64,000 bases of DNA from positions 1,984,001 to 2,048,000 of the forward strand of contig NZ_BAAAWH010000001.1 in NCBI RefSeq assembly GCF_039534975.1, given 5' to 3'. Under the pieces are notes generated by a model. That model was given only the letters and a program-made list of their open reading frames with translations. It was not told the origin of the DNA and did no database searches. Numbering within the stretch: the first letter of the stretch is position 1; each line of letters starts with the position of its first letter. Shown here piece by piece: positions 38,057-44,775 of the stretch. The position numbers were made by a program, and so were the translations under genes. The stretch is from Microbacterium terregens. Lineage in GTDB: Bacteria > Actinomycetota > Actinomycetes > Actinomycetales > Microbacteriaceae.

Positions 38057-39394
38057 TCAGAGCATCTCGAGGTTGTTCTTCAACTCGTAGTGCGTCACCT
38101 GCGAGCGGTACTCCTGCCACTCCTTGCGCTTGTTCAGCAGAACGTAATTGAACACCTGCTCGCCGAGTGTCTCGGCGACCAGCTCGGATTCCTCCATGTA
38201 CTCCAGCGCGTGATCCAGGCTCGCCGGCAGCGGCGCGTAGCCCAGCGCGCGCCGCTCCGAGTCGGTCAGGGACCACACGTTGTCCTCGGCCTCGGGAGGA
38301 AGCTCGTAGCCCTCCTCGATGCCCTTGAGGCCGGCGGCCAGCATCAGTGCGTACGCCAGATACGGATTCGCGGCCGAGTCCAACGCGCGGTATTCCACGC
38401 GCGAGGACTGCCCCTTGTTGGGCTTGTACATCGGAACCCGGACCAGCGCCGACCGGTTGTTGTGACCCCACGTGATGAAGCTCGGCGCTTCGTCACCACC
38501 CCAGAGGCGCTTGTAAGAGTTGACGAACTGGTTGGTCACCGCGGAGATCTCGCCCGCGTGACGCAGGAGGCCCGCGATGAATTGCCGGCCTGTCCGAGAG
38601 AGCTGGTAAGTCGCGCCCTCCTCGTAGAAGGCGTTCACATCGCCCTCGAAGAGCGACATGTGCGTGTGCATGCCGCTGCCGGGCTTTCCGCCGAGGGGCT
38701 TCGGCATGAACGTCGCGTAGACGCCCTGCTCGATCGCGACCTCTTTGATCACGGTGCGGAACGTCATGATGTTATCGGCCGTCGCGAGCGCATCGGCGTA
38801 CCGCAGGTCGATCTCGTTCTGACCGGGCCCGCCCTCGTGATGGCTGTACTCGACCGAGATACCGAGGTCCTCGAGCATCCGGACCGAGCGGCGGCGGAAA
38901 TCGTGCGCGGTGCCGCCGGGGACGTTGTCGAAATAGCCCGCGGAGTCCACCGGCTCTGGTCCGTCAGGTCCGAAGGACGAGGACTTCAAGAGGTAGAACT
39001 CGATCTCGGGGTGCGTGTAGAACGTGAACCCGGCGTCTGAGGCCTTGGCCAGCGATCGCTTCAGGACGTGGCGGGGGTCGGCCACGGCCGGCTGCCCGTC
39101 GGGCGTCGTGAGGTCGCAGAACATCCGTGCGGTCGGGTCGATCTCGCCCCGCCACGGCAGGATCTGGAATGTGGTCGGATCGGGGTGGGCCAGCAGGTCC
39201 GATTCGTACGATCGGGTCAACCCCTCAATGGCGGAGCCGTCGAACCCGAGACCCTCGCTGAACGCTCCTTCGACCTCGGCCGGTGCGATCGCCACCGACT
39301 TGAGGGTGCCGATGACGTCGGTGAACCAGAGCCGGACGAACTTGACGCCCCGCTCCTCAATCGTCCGCAGAACGAAGTCACGCTGCTTATCCAT
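38057..39394 (-). CDS. glnA2: Glutamine synthetase GlnA2 type
   Basis: A 445-residue second type I glutamine synthetase, shorter than GlnA1 and of the GSI-alpha-like kind found beside glnE in actinobacteria. Signatures: LGFDGSAIEG, THPEIEFYLL, KPLGGKPGSGMHTHMSLF and NRSALVRVPMYKP. The region equivalent to the adenylylation loop reads GYELPPEAED, so a tyrosine is present; whether GlnE uses it is not known from sequence. The family includes true glutamine synthetases and gamma-glutamyl ligases of other amines. ATG at 39394 has GGAGGGAA upstream. First of the glnA2-glnE pair. Confidence 0.93.
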   Translation of the reverse strand: MDKQRDFVLRTIEERGVKFVRLWFTDVIGTLKSVAIAPAEVEGAFSEGLGFDGSAIEGLTRSYESDLLAHPDPTTFQILPWRGEIDPTARMFCDLTTPDGQPAVADPRHVLKRSLAKASDAGFTFYTHPEIEFYLLKSSSFGPDGPEPVDSAGYFDNVPGGTAHDFRRRSVRMLEDLGISVEYSHHEGGPGQNEIDLRYADALATADNIMTFRTVIKEVAIEQGVYATFMPKPLGGKPGSGMHTHMSLFEGDVNAFYEEGATYQLSRTGRQFIAGLLRHAGEISAVTNQFVNSYKRLWGGDEAPSFITWGHNNRSALVRVPMYKPNKGQSSRVEYRALDSAANPYLAYALMLAAGLKGIEEGYELPPEAEDNVWSLTDSERRALGYAPLPASLDHALEYMEESELVAETLGEQVFNYVLLNKRKEWQEYRSQVTHYELKNNLEML

Positions 39395-39429
39395 CCAGTT
39401 CCCTCCGATGCCCGGCTGCTGCGGCCGGG

Positions 39430-39675
39430 CTATTTCTCGTCATTCTCGAGCATGTCGTCGAAGGGGGCGTCCGTCGCGGGCGCGGGCCGGGATTCGTCCT
39501 CGCGCTGCTCCTCTTCGGCCCAGGTCCGCGAGCGTTCCCGGATGATCTCCGGCGCTCTTGCGGCTTCCTCGGCGGTGTCGAAGGGGCCCGCACGGTCGAC
39601 GGATGGGGACACGTAGCCCTGCTCCACCTCGCCGGTCGTGAGGTTGTACCAGTACCGCTTGTCGTCGCTGGACAC
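39430..39675 (-). CDS. Small conserved acidic protein, 81 aa
   Basis: An 81-residue soluble protein of a kind often found next to glnA2 in Microbacteriaceae, sometimes labelled SPOR-like. It starts with YWYNLTTGEVEQG, continues with GPFDTAEEAARAPEII and ends in a highly acidic, Pro-containing tail. The aromatic beta-hairpin followed by a helix resembles a very short SPOR unit, but that is not secure. GTG at 39675 follows GAGAGGAG at good distance. A 7-bp hairpin (39410-39430) lies between its stop and glnA2, perhaps reducing read-through. Confidence 0.75.
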   Translation of the reverse strand: MSSDDKRYWYNLTTGEVEQGYVSPSVDRAGPFDTAEEAARAPEIIRERSRTWAEEEQREDESRPAPATDAPFDDMLENDEK

Positions 39676-39750
39676 TTCCCGCTCCTCTCGCGATCCCCCA
39701 GTCGCGAGGGCCGCCTGCTCGATCCTACTGATCGCGCGTGCGCTCCTGGA

Positions 39751-39756
39751 TAGGCT
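39751..39756 (+). promoter_or_regulatory. Leaderless -10 box (TAGGCT) for ppgK
   Basis: TAGGCT, 6 nt, then the ppgK ATG at 39763; no Shine-Dalgarno site is present. Confidence 0.6.
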
Positions 39757-39762
39757 GGCCCC

Positions 39763-40524
39763 ATGGCATCGGACATGGCGCGCGCGGTGGGCGTGGACAT
39801 CGGCGGAACGGGTATCAAAGCGGCGATCGTCGACCTGGAGGCGGGAACGCTGCTGAGCGACCGCATCAAGGTCGCCACGCCGAGCGGAGCAGAGCCCAAG
39901 GACGTGCTCAGAGCCGTCCGGGAGGTGCTGGAACAGCTCGGTGTGCTCGACGATGCGATACCGCTGGGCGTCGCCTTCCCCGCGATCGTGAAATCAGGCC
40001 GGACCCTTTCGGCTGCCAACGTGTCGAAGTCGTGGATCGGTTTCGAGGCGGAGACCTTCTTCGAAGACGGGCTCGGCCGCGACATCCACTTCGCCAACGA
40101 CGCCGATGTCGCCGGCGTCGCCGAGATGCGATTCGGCGCCGCCCGCGACGCGAAGGGTCTGACCATCCTGACGACCCTCGGCACGGGCATCGGGTCGGCG
40201 ATGATCTACAACGGGGTGCTGATTCCCAATTCCGAGCTCGGTCACCTGCAGCGGGCCAAACACGGGAAGGATGCCGAGGCCTACGCGGCCTATTCGGCGA
40301 TGGAGCGTGACGATCTCAGCTGGGAGCAATGGGCGGAACGGCTGCAGTGGTACTACGAGCACGTGGAGTTCCTCTTCACCCCCGACCTCTTCATCGTCGG
40401 TGGAGGCGTCTCCAAGCATGCCGACTCGTTCCTGCCGCTGCTCAAGCTGAAAACTCCCATCGTTCCCGCCGTGCACCGCAACAACGCGGGGATCGTCGGG
40501 GCCGCCGCGCTCGCTCTGGACTGA
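39763..40524 (+). CDS. ppgK: Polyphosphate glucokinase
   Basis: A 253-residue ROK-family kinase of the actinobacterial PpgK type, which phosphorylates glucose with polyphosphate or ATP. The phosphate-binding GVDIGGTGIKAAIVD is at residues 10-24, the sugar-binding FANDADVAGVAEMRFGAA is near residue 110, and TTLGTGIGSAMI follows. The closing helix carries GGGVSKHADSF. The CxCGxxGC zinc site of many ROK repressors is absent, as expected for PpgK. The start follows a leaderless -10. It converges on the RNase P RNA gene. Confidence 0.92.
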   Translation: MASDMARAVGVDIGGTGIKAAIVDLEAGTLLSDRIKVATPSGAEPKDVLRAVREVLEQLGVLDDAIPLGVAFPAIVKSGRTLSAANVSKSWIGFEAETFFEDGLGRDIHFANDADVAGVAEMRFGAARDAKGLTILTTLGTGIGSAMIYNGVLIPNSELGHLQRAKHGKDAEAYAAYSAMERDDLSWEQWAERLQWYYEHVEFLFTPDLFIVGGGVSKHADSFLPLLKLKTPIVPAVHRNNAGIVGAAALALD

Positions 40525-40526
40525 GG

Positions 40527-40551
40527 CGTCGGCGGGCGTGCGCGCCTGACG
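40527..40551. terminator. Possible convergent terminator between ppgK and rnpB
   Basis: CGTCGGCG (40527-40534) can pair with CGCC-T-GACG (40543-40551), one bulged T, around an 8-nt loop. It is followed by GCTTTCG on the plus strand. Moderate quality. Confidence 0.45.
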
Positions 40552-40563
40552 GCTTTCGAGAGG

Positions 40564-40936
40564 GCGAATGGGCCGGCCTGTACGCCGGGTTCTGTCCGGG
40601 GGCCGAAGCCCCGTGGACGGTCATCTCTCTCGGCGACACGTTGCCGTGCCGCTCTTGCGGTCTACCCGAGGACTCGGCGAGCCGCGTCAACATCCTCTGT
40701 CTGACCTTGCTCCGGGCGAGGTTTACCTTGCGGGTCGTGTCACCACGACCCCGGTGGTCTCTTACACCGCCGTTTCACCCTTACCGCGGCCGAAGCCGTG
40801 GCGGTCTGTTCTCTGTGGCACTGTCTCGCGGATCACTCCGGGTGGGTGTTACCCACCGCCCTGCCCTATGGAGCCCGGACGTTCCTCGGCGCTGCGGCGA
40901 ACCGCGAGCGACGCGACCGTCCAGCCGACCCATTCG
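40564..40936 (-). ncRNA. rnpB: RNase P RNA (bacterial type A)
   Basis: Catalytic RNA of ribonuclease P, which makes tRNA 5' ends. On the minus strand the two ends pair as P1: GCGAATGGG at the 5' end and CCCATTCGC at the 3' end. Inside are the conserved GAGGAACGTCCGGGCTCC (P3/P4 side), the ACAGAGAACAGACCGCC region, GGTAAGGGTGAAA, and the closing AGAACCCGGCGTACAGGCC. The 5' end is set by a TAGACT -10 box 7 nt upstream and by P1. The length of about 373 nt is normal for actinobacteria. Confidence 0.96.
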
Positions 40937-40943
40937 CGGAGCC

Positions 40944-40949
40944 GAGTCT
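40944..40949 (-). promoter_or_regulatory. -10 box (TAGACT) for rnpB
   Basis: TAGACT lies 7 nt upstream of the first base of P1, giving a start that agrees with the structural 5' end. This supports reading TAGNCT as the local -10 consensus. Confidence 0.65.
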
Positions 40950-40998
40950 AGTCCGCGCGGCTGTGCGCACCTCGCGGTCCGGCGCTTCGCCCGTGTCG

Positions 40999-42732
40999 TC
41001 AGTCGTCCTGCGCCGACTCGGCGATGCGGAGGTCGAGCGGAAAATCGATGGGAAAATCGCCGAACAGCAGCCGCGCAGCGGAGGCTGCGGCCTCACGCAC
41101 CGCCAGCGCCGCGGCTTCGGCACGCTCCCGCGGGGCGTGCACCACGACCTCGTCGTGGAGGAAGAACGCCAGATGCGGACGCGTTGAGAACACCGCTCCG
41201 GAACGGGGCGCGGCATCCGAATCCGGCACGGCGTCAAGGGCGGCGAGCCGGCCGCGGAGGTCGGCCATCCACGCCAACGCCCATTCCGCCGCCGTTCCCT
41301 GCACCACGAAGTTGCGGGTGAACCGGCCTCGGTCGCGCGCCCAACGGCGCGCGCGTGTCTCGTCACCCCCGGAGGCCTCGACGGCGCTCGCCAGCGACTG
41401 CGCGGCGTGCCAGCCCGCCGATGGAGCGGGGCAGCTGCGTCCGAGCCACGTGCTGACCACACCGCCGTTCTCCCCCTCGCGCGCCGCATCGTCCACCAGC
41501 GCCATCGCGCGAGGAAACGTGCGTCGCAGCCGCGGCACCAGTCGACCGCTGTCGCCGGTGGTCGCGCCGTACATCGCGCCCAGCATCGCGATCTTCGCCT
41601 CGGCACGCGTGGCAACGGCTCCCGTATCGACGATCCCGGCGTACAGGTCCTTCCCGCGCGCCGCGTCGGCGAGGGCACGGTCGCCGGACATCGCGGCGAG
41701 CACCCGCGGCTCGAGCTGTGCGACGTCCGCGATCACCAGACACCAGCCGGGGTCGGCGTGAACGGCACCCCGCAGCTGCCGCGGCAGCTGGAGCGCGCCG
41801 CCACCCGATGACGCCCATCGTCCGGTCACCACGCCGCCGGGAACGTACACGGGCCGGAATCGTCCGTCGTGGACCCATTCGTCGAGCCAGGCCCACCCGT
41901 TCGCCGACAGCAGCCGCGAGAGCTTCTTGTACTCCAGCAGGGGTTCGATGACGGGATGCCGGTACTGCGCAAGCTCCCATCGGCTGGTGGATTCGACCAG
42001 GACGCCGGCGCGATGCAGCGACCTCAGAAGCTTGGGCTGCGAATCCAGATTCGCCGACGGGTCTCCGAGCGCCGCGCGGACCCGTCGCCCGGCGTCCTCG
42101 AGCTTCATCGGCGTCCCGCCGGCTGCCGGGCGTGGGCCGAGCACGCCCCGCAGTATCCGGTCGTGGGCCTGCGGGTCCCACGGCAGCCCCGCGGCACGCA
42201 GTTCCACCGCGACGAGGGCCCCGGCGGACTCCGCAGCCGTCAGCAGACGCAGCCGCCCCGGATCCGTCGAACCGTCGATGGCAGTACGCTGCCGGGCGAA
42301 CTCCCGCACCGCATCGTCGAGGAACTCGGGAAGCCCGGTCGCGGCATCCGGGGCAGCACCCAGCTCGAAGAGGGTCGGCGCCGCGGCGGGCGGGTCCGCA
42401 TGGGGCGTCGCGTCCCAGTCCGTGTGGACGCGCAGATCGGCGTCGGCACGCACGAGTGCGGAATCACGCAGGATCGCGTGGCACAGCCGGAGGTCGTGAC
42501 ACCGGGCTAAGCGCGTTCCGGCCGCCAGCAGCTCCGCATACCAGCGCGGGGTGTCATTCCAGACCCACCGCACCGCTTCGCCCGCCTCGATCTCGGCCGC
42601 CCACGTCGCCCAGGAGTCCGCGCCCACCGTTCGGCGCCCCAGCTCGACGTCCTCGGCATCCAGGAACACGACGGCGACGTCAGCGCCCGCTCTGCCCAGG
42701 ACGATCCAAGTCGTCCGATCAGGCCTGCGCAC
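40999..42732 (-). CDS. Short family A DNA polymerase (polymerase intact, exonuclease motifs not seen)
   Basis: A 577-residue protein of the group usually named bifunctional 3'-5' exonuclease/DNA polymerase. The polymerase domain has motif A VIADVAQLEPR (Asp336, steric-gate Glu341), motif B RAEAKIAMLGAMYG (Arg376, Lys380, Tyr388, with Leu384 where E. coli Pol I has Phe762) and motif C FLHDEVV (526-528). The N-terminal 200 residues sit where the exonuclease domain should be, but no DxE, second Asp or YxxxD set is visible. There is no 5' nuclease domain. GTG at 42732 overlaps the RNase HI stop by 14 bases; longer starts run antisense-like through rnhA. Likely a gap-filling partner of RNase HI. 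Confidence 0.85.
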   Translation of the reverse strand: MRRPDRTTWIVLGRAGADVAVVFLDAEDVELGRRTVGADSWATWAAEIEAGEAVRWVWNDTPRWYAELLAAGTRLARCHDLRLCHAILRDSALVRADADLRVHTDWDATPHADPPAAAPTLFELGAAPDAATGLPEFLDDAVREFARQRTAIDGSTDPGRLRLLTAAESAGALVAVELRAAGLPWDPQAHDRILRGVLGPRPAAGGTPMKLEDAGRRVRAALGDPSANLDSQPKLLRSLHRAGVLVESTSRWELAQYRHPVIEPLLEYKKLSRLLSANGWAWLDEWVHDGRFRPVYVPGGVVTGRWASSGGGALQLPRQLRGAVHADPGWCLVIADVAQLEPRVLAAMSGDRALADAARGKDLYAGIVDTGAVATRAEAKIAMLGAMYGATTGDSGRLVPRLRRTFPRAMALVDDAAREGENGGVVSTWLGRSCPAPSAGWHAAQSLASAVEASGGDETRARRWARDRGRFTRNFVVQGTAAEWALAWMADLRGRLAALDAVPDSDAAPRSGAVFSTRPHLAFFLHDEVVVHAPRERAEAAALAVREAAASAARLLFGDFPIDFPLDLRIAESAQDD

Positions 42733-43162
42733 CGTCGAGGTCCCGACGGAAGCTCTCTCGGCGATCCATCGACTCGTTGGCCGCGGCATCCGCCCGCTTG
42801 TTCGACAGACGCGGCACCCATTCGAATGACACCTCACGGCCCTGCAGAAGGCGCTGAGCCGTCTCGGCAAGGGTTCGCATGTCCGGATGCTTGATCTTCC
42901 AGCGGCCCGTCATCTGCTCGACGACGAGCTTGGAGTCCAGGCGGACGTGCACCGCCGCTTCCGGATCATGCTCGATCGCGCTCTCCAGCCCCGCGATCAG
43001 ACCGCGGTACTCGGCGACGTTGTTGCTCGCGATTCCCACGTAGACGCCGACCTCACTGAGCACGGCACCCGTGGCCTCGTCGAGCACGACCGCCCCACCC
43101 GCGGCGACGCCCGGGTTGCCCCGGGAGCCCCCGTCGGCCTCGACGATCAGCCGGCGGGTCAC
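42719..43162 (-). CDS. rnhA: RNase HI family protein
   Basis: A 147-residue reverse-transcriptase-like RNase HI that cuts RNA in RNA-DNA hybrids. The fold begins with VEADGGSRGNPG (first Asp), continues with NNVAEYRGLIAGLE (catalytic Glu), LDSKLVVEQMTG (Asp) and WVPRLSNKRADAAAN (His-loop region and final Asp). The GTG start overlaps the zinc-ribbon stop (GTGA), and its own stop overlaps the polymerase start, so all three are coupled. In mycobacteria the equivalent (Rv2228c) is longer and fused to a phosphatase domain; this one is not. Confidence 0.92.
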   Translation of the reverse strand: MTRRLIVEADGGSRGNPGVAAGGAVVLDEATGAVLSEVGVYVGIASNNVAEYRGLIAGLESAIEHDPEAAVHVRLDSKLVVEQMTGRWKIKHPDMRTLAETAQRLLQGREVSFEWVPRLSNKRADAAANESMDRRESFRRDLDGAQA

Positions 43163-43890
43163 AGACCGGACTCCTCCGTGCGCACCAGGATGCAGCCGCA
43201 CTCGGGGCAGGTCATGACCGCATCCTCGGGAGCCAGGCGCAGTGCCTGCAGGTCGGTGCCGGCCAGGACCATGCGGCATCCCTCGCAGGTGCCACGGCGC
43301 AGCAGAGCGGCGCCGGAGCTGCGCACGGCGGTGCGCTCGTAGAACGCGAGCAGGTCGGCGGCAACGCTTGCCGAGACGGCGGCACGATCACGAGTGGCCG
43401 CGTCGAACAGGGCATTCGCCTCGGCAACGACCCGCTTGGCCTCCGTGCTCAGGGTCGCGCCCTCGGCATTCGTCTCGGCGATCAGCGCTTCTTGCGTCGC
43501 GACGGCGCCATCGGCCACTTCGAGGCGTTCCATGAGCTCGAGCTGGGCATCCTCGAGGTCGCCCTTTCGGCGGGCGAGGGAGCCGAGCTCGCTCTCCAGG
43601 CCCTGCGCCTCCTTCATGTTGCTCGTCGACGCGAGCCGGTCGGCGTCGCGCGCACGGCGGGCGTCGACGACCGCGACGTCGGACTCGATCCGAGCCAGGT
43701 CGGCGCGCAGATCGTCCCGGCCGCCCAGGCGTGTCGCGAGCTCCTGCGCGTACTCCTGCCGGCGGGCGATCAGCTCCTGAACGCGAGCCGCCTGCGGCGG
43801 ATTCCTGCGCGCGGCGTCGGCCTGGCGGATACGGGTGTCGAGTTCGGCGACTTCCAGAAGGCGGCGCTGATCCGCGGGGCTTGCATTCAC
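43159..43890 (-). CDS. Coiled-coil protein with C4 zinc ribbon (CdsZ/zf-RING_7 type)
   Basis: A 243-residue protein. About 170 residues of heptad-rich, Arg/Glu/Ala helix form a long antiparallel coiled coil. A C4 zinc ribbon follows: CEGC near residue 201 and CPECG near residue 230. The family (Rv2229c, H. pylori HP0958 type) has been linked to nucleic acid binding and RNA handling. GTG at 43890 has TAGGTT 6 nt upstream; GGAGG lies too close to be a normal ribosome site, so it is probably leaderless. It leads the operon with rnhA and the polymerase. Confidence 0.9.
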   Translation of the reverse strand: MNASPADQRRLLEVAELDTRIRQADAARRNPPQAARVQELIARRQEYAQELATRLGGRDDLRADLARIESDVAVVDARRARDADRLASTSNMKEAQGLESELGSLARRKGDLEDAQLELMERLEVADGAVATQEALIAETNAEGATLSTEAKRVVAEANALFDAATRDRAAVSASVAADLLAFYERTAVRSSGAALLRRGTCEGCRMVLAGTDLQALRLAPEDAVMTCPECGCILVRTEESGL

Positions 43891-43896
43891 GCCTCC

Positions 43897-43902
43897 AACC
43901 TA
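43897..43902 (-). promoter_or_regulatory. Leaderless -10 box (TAGGTT) for the zinc-ribbon operon
   Basis: TAGGTT, 6 nt, then GTG at 43890. It would drive the three overlapping genes zinc ribbon, rnhA and polymerase. Confidence 0.55.
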
Positions 43903-44064
43903 CCCCGCGTGCCCTGCAGGAGGCCGACGCCCCGAGACGTGCGCGCGGCGGCGACGGCTGACACGGCGACCCTGGGCGCCGAGGGTGACCGGGTGCGCGC
44001 GGACGCGTTCCGTACCGCGCCGCGTCTCCCCGGAGGGAGCATTGCCCTCATGCCGGGCGGGGCG

Positions 44065-44070
44065 TAGGGT
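44065..44070 (+). promoter_or_regulatory. Probable -10 box (TAGGGT) for the 121-aa gene
   Basis: TAGGGT 54 bases upstream of the ATG at 44124. The 233-nt gap between the divergent genes holds nothing else that I recognise. Confidence 0.4.
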
Positions 44071-44123
44071 CGGCCTCAAGCGGCCCCAGACCCTCGGTCA
44101 CTCCGACTGGTAGGGGGCTGCCG

Positions 44124-44489
44124 ATGAATACGTCAATCCGCGATGAGCGGCGCACGACGAATGTCCCGACCGCGCTGATTCCCGTTCGCCGGGCGACGCA
44201 GACCGCGTGGGTAGCCGTCGAACCGGGTTCCTACGTCGCGCACCGCTACGGAGAGCTCCTCGGTGCGGTGGTCGCCACGAACACCGGCTCCTTCGTCGCC
44301 CTCGACGCCGAGTCAGACGGCATCGGCCGGTACAGCACGCTCGACGAGGCCAAGCGATCCGTCGAATCCCGTCAGCGAGGCCAGATCATCCCACGGCGAC
44401 ACCGACGGGGCTTCTTCCTCGCCACGGCAGCCGGCTGCATCGCAGTGTTGACCGCGCTCGCCGCGGGCATGTGGTCGATGTGGACGTGA
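44124..44489 (+). CDS. Small tail-anchored membrane protein, 121 aa, unrecognised
   Basis: I do not recognise the family. The N-terminal about 95 residues are soluble, with a compact central part (VAVEPGSYVAHRYGELLGAVVATNTGSFVALDAES, a likely small beta domain) and a basic juxtamembrane run (PRRHRRG). A single C-terminal helix (about 97-119) would anchor it in the membrane with almost no outer tail. ATG at 44124 has TAGGGGG upstream. It precedes the tRNA-Val gene on the opposite strand. A scaffold or regulatory role is possible but unproven. Confidence 0.75.
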   Translation: MNTSIRDERRTTNVPTALIPVRRATQTAWVAVEPGSYVAHRYGELLGAVVATNTGSFVALDAESDGIGRYSTLDEAKRSVESRQRGQIIPRRHRRGFFLATAAGCIAVLTALAAGMWSMWT

Positions 44490-44548
44490 GGCCGACGAAC
44501 GTCGCCATTGCGTGGTGATGAGGGAGCCGTCACGGCGACCGCGTGGAG

Positions 44549-44621
44549 TGGGCCCTGCCGGGATCGAACCGACGACATCCACGGTGTAAACGTGGCGCTC
44601 TACCAGCTGAGCTAAAGGCCC
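44549..44621 (-). tRNA. tRNA-Val (TAC)
   Basis: A 73-nt cloverleaf on the minus strand: acceptor GGGCCTT paired with AGGGCCC (one G-T), D-arm AGCTCAGCTGGTAGAGC, anticodon stem CCACG/CGTGG with loop TTTACAC (anticodon TAC), T-arm with GGTTCGATCC. CCA is not encoded. Confidence 0.95.
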
Positions 44622-44677
44622 TCGCTGCAAGTCTAGAACGCGGCGCCGTCGAGGCCTGCGCCCCACCCAGGACTCGC

Positions 44678-44683
44678 TAGGCT
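44678..44683 (+). promoter_or_regulatory. Probable -10 box (TAGGCT) for aceE
   Basis: TAGGCT 92 bases before the aceE GTG, leaving a leader of about 85 nt that is long for this window and could be a site of control; a short CTGGCA/TGCCAG hairpin lies within it. Confidence 0.45.
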
Positions 44684-44775
44684 GGCAGGTGGTGCGTTTG
44701 TGCCTGCTGAACAAAGCCTGCGCCGCATCACCTGCGATTACCTGGCACGATCTGCCAGACGACGAAAGGTCTTAC

